The notes below the pieces were generated by a model, which searched no databases, was not told the origin of the DNA, and worked only from the letters and a program-made list of their open reading frames with translations. From contig JALSTB010000121.1 in assembly GCA_026983955.1 (NCBI GenBank), positions 1-43,774 on the forward strand: a stretch of 43,774 nucleotides of DNA, written 5' to 3'. The stretch is from Melioribacteraceae bacterium. GTDB taxonomy: Bacteria > Bacteroidota > Ignavibacteria > Ignavibacteriales > Melioribacteraceae. Of this stretch, positions 1 to 10,600 are shown in pieces; position 1 is the stretch's first letter, and each line of letters opens with the position of its first letter. The translations under genes and the position numbers were made by a program.

Positions 1-1320
1 AGAATTATATTGACTTAAGTCATCCTGAAAATCTTGCTTATATTATTTACACTTCCGGCTCTACCGGGAAACCTAAAGGTACACTCCTGCAGCACAAAGG
101 CGTTTTGAATTTAATCAATGCTGCACAAACCGATTGTAAAATTGATAGTAAGAGTAATATACTGCAGTTTGCTTCTATAAATTTTGATGCTTCGATAATT
201 GAAATATTTTCTGCATTGTTGAGCGGAGGAACACTAACTTTACCCGGAAAAAATGAACTATTGGATGTTGAAAATTTGATTGATAGTTTAGATACACTTG
301 GAATTACTTTCACAATCTTACCGCCTTCTGTATTATCTGTAATGAAATACAAAAAAATACCTAAACTTCAGTACATTACTTCGGCTGGCGAAGCATGTGC
401 CGTGGAAATTGGAGAAAAATGGGGAGGTGAATATAATTTCTTTAATGGATATGGTCCGACTGAAGCAACGGTCGGTTCAATATGGGGAAAATACGAAGGT
501 AAAACAAAATTATTAACAGTGCCTTTAGGCTGTCCGATATCAAATGTAGATGTTTATGTTTTAGATAATTATTTCCAACAAGTTCCGGTCGGAGTACCCG
601 GAGAGTTATATATTTCAGGAGATAATTTAGCAAGAGGCTATTTAGAAAAACCCGGTTTAACTGCGGAAAAATTTCTACCTAACCCGTTTAGCTCAGTTCC
701 GGGAAGAAGAATGTATAGAACGGGAGATTTAGTTAAAGTTCATTTTAATAAGGAAATAGAATTTATAGGTCGCGTCGATAAGCAAGTTAAATTAAGAGGA
801 TTCAGAATTGAACTGGGGGAAATAGAAAATGTTATTATGGAATATCAGGATATAAAGTCAGCAGCAGTCATATTCAAAGAGAATTCTAAAATTGATAAAT
901 ATATTGCGGCTTTCTTGGTAGTGGAAAATGCCGGTACATTTGACGAAAATAAATTGAAAAAATTTCTCAGTTCTCATTTGCCCGATTATATGGTCCCAAG
1001 CGCTTTTGTAATACTGGATAAGTTACCTTTAACAATAAACGGAAAAATTGATAGAAAACAATTGCAATCAATTGAAATTCAAAATGATAGTAATAAAAAC
1101 ATTGAATTTGAAAATGTTACCCCGGCTCAAGAATTAATAAAGAATATTTCTCAAGAACTAACAGGCCGTAATAATATTAGTATCCAAGATAATTTTTTCG
1201 ATCTCGGTGGACACTCAATTTTAGCGACACAAGCGGTATCAAGAATTAGAGAGGCATTTTCGGTCGAGATTTCTATTAAGGAATTTTTCGAAGCTGAAAA
1301 TCTAAAGGAATTAGCCGCTT
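1..1320 (+). other. NRPS module 1 (partial): A1-PCP, substrate unassigned
   Basis: The A domain is cut before core motif A3. Motifs A5 (NGYGPTEATVG, about 444-476), A8 (KLRGFRIELGEIE) and A10 (NGKIDRK, near 1036) are intact. The ten pocket residues aligned by eye to GrsA PheA read D-A-I-I-T-A-G-V-G-K. I do not match this to a known substrate. The context (ILPPS, SAGE) places it with the hydrophobic/aromatic PheA-like A domains. The PCP follows, with GGHS at 1206-1217. Confidence 0.85.
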
Positions 1321-4300
1321 TAGTTGAAAGCAGGAAAACCGGAAATGATGAAAACAAATTACTCCAGATAAATAAAATTGACAGAAACAAAGTATTGCCG
1401 CTATCATTTTCTCAACAACGGTTATGGTTTTTAAGTCAGTTCGCACCGGAAGGAAGTTCATATAATATTCCGGCTGTATTGGAGTTGACTGGTGAGCTTA
1501 ATTATGATGCATTGAATTATGCAATTAACAAAATGATTTTAAGGCACGAAGTTTTACGTACCAGTTTTGTAAGCATTAACGGTAAACCTCAAGTTAAAAT
1601 CCATGATAATTTTGAATATAAAATTGAAATTGTTGATTATAGCGGAGAAAAGGAAGCCGATGAAAAAACTAAAGGATTGATAAAAGAAACAATCAAGTTG
1701 CCTTTTGATTTAACAAGATTGCCATTATTTAATGTTAAACTACTTAAGATTAATGCCAAAAAACATATTTGTACGATAGTAATGCATCACATTATCAGTG
1801 ACGGTTGGTCGGTTGGTATAATTGTAAAGGAGATATCTGAACTATATAATTCATTTGTAAATTCATCCGAGCCTGATTTGGAAAGTTTGAAAATTCAGTA
1901 TGTTGATTACGCAGTGTGGCAACGTCATATACTTTCGGGTGATTATCTTGAAAAAGAAATATCGTTTTGGAAAAAAGAACTTGAAGGCGCTTCATTAATT
2001 TTGAATTTACCAACGGATAGACCGAGACCGACAGTTCAGACTTTTAACGGAAGCTCTGTAAATTTTGATTTGGATGAACAACTTTCCGGGAAAATAGAAA
2101 AATTATCGGCAAAATTAAACGTTACTCCTTACATGTTTCTGCTTGGTGCTTTTGAAATATTATTATCTAAGTATTCCGGACAGTCTGATTTTCTTATAGG
2201 AACTCCGGTAGCAAACCGGACAAAATTGGAAACAGAGAAACTTATCGGTTTTTTTGTTAACACTCTTGCAATCCGTGCCGCGGTTAATGAACAAATGACT
2301 GTCCAAGAGTTAATCAAATTTGTACGTTCCAAGTTGTTGTCCGCATACTCACATCAGTCGCTACCATTTGAAAAATTAGTTGAAATAATTCAACCCGAGC
2401 GGAATACAAGTCATTCACCTCTATTCCAGGTCGCTTTTGTATTCCAAAACATGCCGGTTTCCGAAATTGAACTGCCGGAATTAAATGTTAAACAATATGA
2501 AATAGAAGGAACAACATCTAATTACGATATTACATTTTATCTACAAAAAAACAAAAGTATATTCAAAGGTACTTTTGAGTATAATACTGATTTATTTAAC
2601 AAATCCACAATTATAAAAATTATCGATGAGTTTACTTGCTTACTTGAAAAAATCATTGAAGATCCCAAACAAAAAGTTAAGAATTTAAGTTTAGTTACGG
2701 ATAAGGAATTGAATAAATTACTTTACGGATTTAATCACTCCTTTCATGAAGTTCCAACTGAAATATGTGTCCATCAACAATTAGAAAAGACTGCTAATGA
2801 ATTTCCTGATGCTATTGCTTTGACGTTTACGGAACTGGAAGAAAAAATTTCGCTTACGGAGCAGCTAACTTATAACGAAGTAAATAACAGAGCAAATCAG
2901 CTTGCAAGGTTATTAAGAAAAAATGGAGTCTCGAAAGAAACTATCGTCGGTATTTCACTTGACCGTTCTTTTGAAATGATAATTAGCATGTTAGCAATAT
3001 TAAAAGCAGGCGGAGCCTTTTTGCCCATCGATCCAACATATCCGGAAGATAGAATTAAATATATGTTGGAAGATTCAGGAACCGGAATATTAATTACTAT
3101 AGAAAATATCGGCAAAAAATATAAATTTTATAAAGGTAAAACAATTAACCTTGATGCTGACAAAAGATTGATTGAAGCTGAAAGCAAAACTAATTTGGAG
3201 AATGTAACAATCCCGGAAAATTTGGCTTATATAATTTATACTTCCGGCTCTACGGGCTTACCGAAAGGGACAATGCTTTCACACAAAGGATTAATTAACT
3301 TAGCTCTAGCTCAAAGAGATGCTTTCAACATTGGCAAAAAGAGTAAAATCCTACAATTTTCCAGCTACAGTTTTGATGCTTCGGTCTGGGAATTTGTAAT
3401 GGCTATGTTGAACGGTGCTTCGTTAAGTTTAGTGGGACAAGATATTGTTAAACTAGGGAGCTCACTTAAAAAGGTAATAGAGGTTTTGAATATTTCCACA
3501 GTTACTCTTCCGCCTTCCGTACTGAAAGTTATACCCTTAGAAGAAAACGGGAATAATTTAGAAGAGCTTGAAACTATTATTGTTGCAGGCGAAAGTTGTC
3601 CGCCGGAACTGGTTAATAAATGGTCAAAAGGAAGAAGATTTGTTAATGCTTACGGACCCACGGAAACAACGGTTTGTGCTTCAATGCATTTTTGCAAAGG
3701 CGAATATAATAATACTCCGCCTATTGGTAAACCAATATATAATTTTAAAATTTACATTCTTGACAATAATTTAATGCCGGTACCAATTGGTGTTCCGGGA
3801 GAGTTGTACATTAGCGGGCCCGGCTTGGCGCGCGGTTACTTAAATAAACCCGGACTTACAGCGGAAAAATTTCTTCCGAATCCTTTTACAGATATAAATG
3901 GTGATAGAATTTATAAAAGCGGCGATTTAGCGAGGTGGCTGCCTAACGGGGAAATCGAATTCCTCGGAAGAGTGGATGATCAAATTAAATTAAGAGGATT
4001 TAGAATTGAGTTGGGCGAGATTGAATCTGTACTAAAACAAAATAAAATTATTGAAGATGCAGTTGTTGATTTAAAGAAGGATTCGAAAAATGAGGACAGA
4101 CTTGTTGCGTATATAATTTCTAAATTAGATGACATCAACGAAGGTGATCTTAAATTGTTTATTAGGACCAAATTACCCGATTATATGGTGCCGCAGCATT
4201 TTATTAAAATTGAAAGTATTCCGCTTTCCCCAAGCGGCAAAGTCGATAGAAAAGCCTTGCCTTTACCCGATTTTAAAACTTTGAGAACATCGGTAAAATA

Positions 4301-4628
4301 TGTTGCTCCGCGAAATGAGACCGAAGAAACTTTAGTTGAAATAATTAAAGATTTATTGAATTTGGAGAAAGTCGGTATTCACGATAATTTCTTTGACTTG
4401 GGTGGTCATTCATTATTGGCAACGCAATTTGTTTCCCAAGTACAAGAAAAATTGGGCTACGATATCCCACTGCGCAGTTTGTTTGAAAATCCGACTGTTG
4501 AAGGTTTAGCCGATTTGATTTTAAACAATCAAGTAAAATCAATTGATGAAAACGATTCTATTGAAAAACTCGATCGTGGCAGTGCAAGTATAGAAGATTT
4601 GTTAAATGAAATAAATGAAACAAAATAA
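1..4628 (+). CDS. NRPS subunit 1 (5' truncated): A-PCP-C-A-PCP
   Basis: Modular nonribosomal peptide synthetase that activates and joins two amino acids in the cytoplasm. The frame is already open at base 3, inside an A domain (YTSGSTGKPKG at 48-80), so the true start lies left of the window. The Met at 105 is internal. Order seen: partial A1, PCP1 (GGHS, Ser codon 1215-1217), C (HHIISDG at 1785-1805), A2 (TSGSTG near 3240, NAYGPTE near 3644), PCP2 (GGHS, Ser codon 4410-4412), then a tail ending in SIEDLLNEINETK that may dock to the next subunit. A2 has a clear Phe code; A1 is unassigned. No E or TE domain is present, so the chain passes to the next subunit, whose ATG comes 2 bases after this stop. 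Close sequence relatedness to the third subunit suggests a shared origin. The family assignment is certain; the substrate of A1 is not. Confidence 0.97.
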   Translation, partial: NYIDLSHPENLAYIIYTSGSTGKPKGTLLQHKGVLNLINAAQTDCKIDSKSNILQFASINFDASIIEIFSALLSGGTLTLPGKNELLDVENLIDSLDTLGITFTILPPSVLSVMKYKKIPKLQYITSAGEACAVEIGEKWGGEYNFFNGYGPTEATVGSIWGKYEGKTKLLTVPLGCPISNVDVYVLDNYFQQVPVGVPGELYISGDNLARGYLEKPGLTAEKFLPNPFSSVPGRRMYRTGDLVKVHFNKEIEFIGRVDKQVKLRGFRIELGEIENVIMEYQDIKSAAVIFKENSKIDKYIAAFLVVENAGTFDENKLKKFLSSHLPDYMVPSAFVILDKLPLTINGKIDRKQLQSIEIQNDSNKNIEFENVTPAQELIKNISQELTGRNNISIQDNFFDLGGHSILATQAVSRIREAFSVEISIKEFFEAENLKELAALVESRKTGNDENKLLQINKIDRNKVLPLSFSQQRLWFLSQFAPEGSSYNIPAVLELTGELNYDALNYAINKMILRHEVLRTSFVSINGKPQVKIHDNFEYKIEIVDYSGEKEADEKTKGLIKETIKLPFDLTRLPLFNVKLLKINAKKHICTIVMHHIISDGWSVGIIVKEISELYNSFVNSSEPDLESLKIQYVDYAVWQRHILSGDYLEKEISFWKKELEGASLILNLPTDRPRPTVQTFNGSSVNFDLDEQLSGKIEKLSAKLNVTPYMFLLGAFEILLSKYSGQSDFLIGTPVANRTKLETEKLIGFFVNTLAIRAAVNEQMTVQELIKFVRSKLLSAYSHQSLPFEKLVEIIQPERNTSHSPLFQVAFVFQNMPVSEIELPELNVKQYEIEGTTSNYDITFYLQKNKSIFKGTFEYNTDLFNKSTIIKIIDEFTCLLEKIIEDPKQKVKNLSLVTDKELNKLLYGFNHSFHEVPTEICVHQQLEKTANEFPDAIALTFTELEEKISLTEQLTYNEVNNRANQLARLLRKNGVSKETIVGISLDRSFEMIISMLAILKAGGAFLPIDPTYPEDRIKYMLEDSGTGILITIENIGKKYKFYKGKTINLDADKRLIEAESKTNLENVTIPENLAYIIYTSGSTGLPKGTMLSHKGLINLALAQRDAFNIGKKSKILQFSSYSFDASVWEFVMAMLNGASLSLVGQDIVKLGSSLKKVIEVLNISTVTLPPSVLKVIPLEENGNNLEELETIIVAGESCPPELVNKWSKGRRFVNAYGPTETTVCASMHFCKGEYNNTPPIGKPIYNFKIYILDNNLMPVPIGVPGELYISGPGLARGYLNKPGLTAEKFLPNPFTDINGDRIYKSGDLARWLPNGEIEFLGRVDDQIKLRGFRIELGEIESVLKQNKIIEDAVVDLKKDSKNEDRLVAYIISKLDDINEGDLKLFIRTKLPDYMVPQHFIKIESIPLSPSGKVDRKALPLPDFKTLRTSVKYVAPRNETEETLVEIIKDLLNLEKVGIHDNFFDLGGHSLLATQFVSQVQEKLGYDIPLRSLFENPTVEGLADLILNNQVKSIDENDSIEKLDRGSASIEDLLNEINETK
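1389..4530 (+). other. NRPS module 2: C-A2(Phe)-PCP
   Basis: The C domain has LSFSQQRLWFL and an intact HHIISDG catalytic motif (1785-1805). A2 contains FDASVWE, TLPPS, IIVAGE, NAYGPTETTVC and SGKVDRK. The pocket code is D-A-W-T-I-A-A-V-C-K, which is the established Phe code of the gramicidin S/tyrocidine starter type. PCP GGHS lies at 4401-4412. L-Phe is expected because no epimerase follows. Confidence 0.9.
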
Positions 4629-4630
4629 AA

Positions 4631-7600
4631 ATGAACAACATTGTTGAACTGATAAATCAGTTACCGCAAGAGAAAAGGGAAGTTTTAGAAAAGCAACTGA
4701 AAACCGACGGGAGCAAATATAATGTTTTCCCGCTTTCATTTGCGCAAAAGCGACTATGGTTTTTAGACCGTTACGAAGCAAACAAATCGGTTTATAATAT
4801 TCCAAGCGCCTATAAAATCAAAGGTGAATTGGATTATGAAATTCTGGAAAAAGCGGTTAATGCTATAATTGAACGCCATGAAATATTGAGAACGGTATTT
4901 ATTGTTGTTGATCAAGAGCCATTCCAAGTTGTAAATTCAAAACTTAAAGTAAATGTTCCCGTAATCGATTTATCGGATGATGATAAAAAAGAAGAAAAAA
5001 TCCGGCATATTCTTTTTGAAGAAGCCTCACAGCATTTTAATTTAAGCACCGGACCTTTATTAAGTGTTAAGCTTATTAAAACGGAAGAAGACCAACATAT
5101 TGTTTCGTTAACTATGCATCATATTATTTCCGACGGTTGGTCTATGAGCATTTTGATTAGGGAAGTAATCGCTTTATATAACTCGTTTGCCGGAGGAAAA
5201 GAGTCGCCTCTGCCACCCTTGAAAATACAATATGCTGATTTTGCCAAATGGCAAAACGATTACTTGCAAGGCGAAAAATTTGAGGAGCAGCTAAAATATT
5301 GGAAAGAAAATCTAAAAGAAATTCCGCAGGCAATTGATTTGCCGTTTGATAAACCCAGACCGCCGCACCAAACACATAATGGTGATCATTTGCGTTTTGA
5401 GTTACCGGATGAATTGTCTAAGCAACTGGCCGGTCTTGCAAGGGAAAACGATGTTACGTTATTCATGTTAATGCTTGCAGCCTTCGATGTTTTATTGGCT
5501 AAATATTCCGGTCAAGATGATATTGTTGTTGGTACCCCGATTGCAGGTCGAAACAGACCCGAAACCGAAAACTTGATTGGATTTTTTATCAATACGTTGG
5601 TATTCAGAACAAAATTTCGGAACAATCCGGCATTTACCGAAATATTGAAACAAGTAAAAGAAACATCAATTGGTGCTTTTGCCAATCAAGATTTACCGTT
5701 TGAGAAATTGATAGAAGCTGTTCAACCGGAGCGTAATCTTAACGTTCCTCCCGTATTTCAAGTTTTGTTCACATTCCAAAATTTGCCAATGAGCAAAGTT
5801 AAAGTTGCCGGTTTGGAATTCGAACCTGTAAATATTGATAATAAAACAGTTAAATATGATCTTACTTTAAGTTTGGAAGAAACACCTCGTGGAATCAGTG
5901 GCGGTTTCGGTTACAACACCGATTTATTTGAAAAAGACACGATTGAAAGATTAGCCCGTCACTTTGAGAATTTATTGCAATCAATAGTTGAAAATCCTAC
6001 TGCAAGATTTTCAGAGTTGGAAATATTGGATAAAAGTGAAAAAAGAAAAATACTTTACGAATGGAATAAAACCGAGAGGGAATACGAATTAACCGTTCCG
6101 GTGCATAGATTATTTGAAATGCAAGTAGAACATACACCCGGTAGCATTGCTATTATTCAACCGCCAAATTCGGCCGGGGAAATTGAAGATAGAAAAATAA
6201 AATATATAGAATTAAATAAATTAAGTAATAAAATTGCTAATTATATAATTTCCAGAGGAATTGAGAGCGGTTCAATAATAGGAATTTGCTATGACAGGAA
6301 AATCGAACAAATTGCAATTGTATTGGGGATTCTGAAAGCCGGTTGTGCTTACCTTCCGCTGGATACGAAATATCCTCCGGAAAGAATACAATATATGATT
6401 AATGATTCCGGAACGGAAATAGTTTTTACTAATTCCAAATACAAAGAAAAATTCATTGGGGATTCGTCTTTAATATTGTTTGATAAAGCGGAAGATGAAA
6501 TTAATTCAATGCCTGATGAAGGTGTTAATGTTAATGTTCAACCGGAGGATTTGGCTTATATTATTTATACTTCCGGTTCAACAGGTAAACCCAAAGGTGT
6601 TGCCGTTGAGCACCGGAATTTGGTAAACTACATTTTCGCGGCGAAAGAAAGTTTCGGCTTAACCGGAGAAGATAGAGTGTTGCAATTTGCATCAATCAGT
6701 TTTGATGCGGCCGCCGAAGAAATTTATCCGGCTTTAACATCCGGTGCCACACTTGTTTTGAGAAACGATTCGATGATAGGATCTGCATTTGCTTTTGTTA
6801 ATTCGATTAATGAATTGGGCATAACTGTTCTGGATCTACCAACTGCATACTGGCATCAATTGGTTTCGGAGTTAGACTTAACAAATACTCCGTTACCGGA
6901 TAAAATCAGGTTGGTAATTATCGGCGGTGAAAGAGCGATACCGTCTTTCGTTTTGAAATGGCAAAATAAATATTCGAACACGAGATTACTTAATACATAC
7001 GGACCTACGGAAACTACTGTAGTGGCAACTTCTTGGGAATTACCACCTAAAACCTTTGAGCCGCCATTTAAAAATGAAGTACCGATTGGCAAACCGGTTC
7101 CGAATGTCAAAGTGTACGTTTTGGATAAATATCTGAACCCTGTACCGGTCGGTGTTGGCGGAGAATTGCATATTGGTGGGGCAGGTGTTACAAGAGGATA
7201 TTTAAATCGCGATGAATTAACCGCTGAAAAATTTATTCCGAACCCGTTTAACAATGGGAATGCAAACAGGTTATATAAAACTGGTGATAGAGTAAGATAT
7301 TTGCCTGATGGAACTTTGGAATACCTCGGAAGACTTGATAAACAAGTTAAGGTGAGAGGATTCAGAATTGAGCTTGGTGAAATTGAAAATGAAATTAACA
7401 AACATCCGGGAGTGAAGGAAGCCGTCTTAAATATAATTGAAAACCCGCAAGGTGAAAAATCTTTGGTTGCCTACTTCACAACTGAAAAACCGGCAAGTGT
7501 AACGGGTATGGAAATAAAAAAATACTTGCAAAAGAGTTTGCCTGATTATATGATCCCTTCCTTCTTTGTTAAAGTTGATAAAATACCGCTTACGCCGAGT

Positions 7601-10600
7601 GGAAAAGTGGATTTCAAATCTTTGCCCGATCCTTCCGGTAGCAGACCGGATTTGGAAAAACCTTATGTCGAACCACGTAATCCGCTTGAAAAACTTCTTG
7701 CCGGTATATGGAAAAGAACATTACAAATTGAAAAAGTCGGTGTACACGATAACTTTTTTGAACTTGGGGGCGATTCGTTAAAAGCTGCCATTTTGATAAA
7801 CAGATTACAGCAAGAACTTGATATTATTCTCTATGTTGTTGTTTTATTTGATAATCAAGACATTGCTTCATTGGCAAGATATCTTGCCGGGAAGTATCCT
7901 GAGAAAGTACTTGAAGTATGTAAAAAATATTACCCGGATGATAATTACGACTTCATAAAAACCGGCAAAAAAGTTAAAGTTTATGATATAAATGATGATA
8001 AAATTAAAGAAGCAAAGGAAATACTTTCTTCAAGAACAAAAGATAAAAATTATGAAGACGAATTTTTAAATACATTACCGTCGAAACTCAAACGTGCTGT
8101 TTTTATCTTATCGGCTCCCCGTTCCGGTTCTACATTGTTGCGTGTAATTTTAGCGGGACATTCAAAATTATTTTCACCGCCGGAGCTTGCATTATTAAAT
8201 TTCAGGACATTAAGAGAACGTGCCGAAACTTTTGCCGGAAGGGATGAGGGATGGATGGAAGGATTATTCCGTGCAATTATGGAAATTAAAAATTGCAATT
8301 TCGAAAAAGCTAAAGAAATTGTAGCCGGTTTTGAGAAATTAAATTATACAACTTTCCGGATGTACGAAAAGTTACAAGAATGGTTGGGTGAAAAATTGCT
8401 GGTTGATAAAACCACCACTTATGCTACAAATATTGATTATTTAAATAGAGCGGAACATTATTTTGACGAACCTTTTTATATTCAAATAGTCCGTTCTCCA
8501 TCGGCTATGATTCAATCATATCTCGATAGTAATCTCGAGCAGGTTTTCGGGAGTGAATTACCGTATGATGCGAGGGAAAAAGCGGAATTGTTCTGGATTA
8601 TTAATAACAGTAACATACTTGAATTCTTTACAAAAATTCCGGAGCACAGACGTATCACGATTAAATACGAAGAAATGGTTAGGAATCCGGAAAAAGTAAT
8701 AAGAGAAGTTTGTGAAAAAATCGGGATTGAATATGAACCGGACATGATTCATCCGTATCAAGGAAACAGAATGCTCGACGGGGTTCATGAAGAATCCAAG
8801 ATGGTTGGCGATCCGAGATTTCATACACATAAAGAGATTGATCCTACACTTGCAGATAAATGGCAAAGTTTACCCGAAGGAGATAGACTTAGCCTGCACG
8901 CCGTCAAGTTGGCTAAGAAATTAGAGTATAGTGTAAATCCGGAAGATCTTCCCGCAAATAAGGTTCGACTGAAAAGAGTTAGCAGGCAAAATCTTATGCC
9001 CCTTTCTTTTGCGCAAGAAAGACTTTGGTTCTTGGATAAACTCGACCCAGGTAATTCAGCCTACAATATCCCGGGCGTGGTAAGATTAAAAGGTAACTTG
9101 CAAGTTGATATATTGAAGAAAACCATTGACAAAATTGTTGAACGTCATGAAATTTTACGCAGTTCAATTCAAACGGTTGACGGTAAAGCTTACCTTCACA
9201 TTGAAAATGATCTTAGATTAACTATAGATGAATATGACATTCCGGAACAAGGCTTACAAAATTCACAAGATGATTTAACCCGGTTTGTTTTCGATGAAAT
9301 TCAAAAACCGTTTCGTCTCGATGAATCGCCATTATTTAGAATTAAACTGATTAAAGTTAAAGATAATGATTATGTTTTAATTTTGACAATGCACCATATA
9401 ATTTCCGATGGTTGGTCGGTGGGTATCTTTATCCGGGAGTTTACGGAGATTTATCGTTCTTTGATTAGCGGAAAGGAACCCGTACTGCCGGAATTGAAAA
9501 TACAATATGCAGATTATGCCTTATGGCAAAGAGAATATCTGCAAGAGGATTTTCTCAATGAAAAATTACAATTCTGGAAAAATTACCTTGAGGGTGTTCC
9601 GCCTTTACTGGAATTGCCGACCGATAAACCGAGACCGGCGGTTCAAACATTTAACGGAGATTTGTTCAAGTTTTCTATTCCGGAAAATATTTCTTTACAA
9701 ATAAAAGATTTGAGTAAAAAAGAAAACGTAACCGTTTTCATGATATTGTTGGGTGCTTTTCAAACTTTACTTTCATTTTATTCCGGTCAAGATGATATTA
9801 TTGTCGGTACACCAGTTGCAAATCGAAATAGGGAAGAGCTTGAAAATCTGATTGGATTTTTTGTAAATACAATTGTTTTCAGAAATGATTTGAGCGATAA
9901 CCCAACCTTCATTGAGTTGTTGAATTCAATTAAAAAAGATACACCGCACGTGTTTTCACATCAGGATGTTCCGTTCGAAAAGTTAATTGACTCGCTTAAC
10001 ATTGAAAGGGATGTAAGTCACTCGCCGTTGTTCCAAGTGATGTTTACTTATCAAAATTTGCCACGTACTAAGATTGAATTACCTGGCTTGGCACTCGAAT
10101 CGGTCGAGTTGGAATCGAAAATATCTAAATTCGATTTAAGTCTAACAATGATGGAAGCCGGAGAGTCCAAACTTGCAGGCAGTTTTGAATATAATACCGA
10201 TTTGTTCGAACGGAGCACAATTGAACGTATGGTACAGCATTTTCTGAATTTACTGAAGCATTTGACATCGAGACCGGAAGAAAAGGTTAAAAATATCACA
10301 ATTCTAACGGAAGCTGAAAAATACAAATTACTGGGCAAGTGGAAAGGAACGGAAGGTTCGTTTAAATCGGAGTCCAACTTAATAACCGAATTTGTACATG
10401 CCGCTGAAGATTTTAACGGGCATACTGCCGTTGAATATAAAGGGGAAAGTATTACATACAAAGAATTGAATCTGATTTCGAACAAGCTGGCTAATTATCT
10501 TATTAGTAAGGGTGTTGGTAAAGAATCTTTGGTTGGATTTTATTTGGACCGGTCGATTGAAAGTATTGTGAGTATTATAGCTATATGGAAAGCTGGTGCG

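Noticed and set aside
105-107. ATG at 105 as the start of the first NRPS gene
   Set aside because: The same frame is open and shows A-domain sequence (A3 motif at 48-80) before it, so this Met is internal and the gene begins outside the window.
6856-7401. 181-codon open frame on the - strand
   Set aside because: It lies fully inside the A3 domain on the other strand and its protein has no family motifs. It is a shadow of the NRPS coding frame.
7775-8110. Extra catalytic domain (methyltransferase or ketoreductase) between PCP and sulfotransferase
   Set aside because: The linker of about 70-80 residues after the PCP is charged and too short, with no SAM or nucleotide-binding motif.
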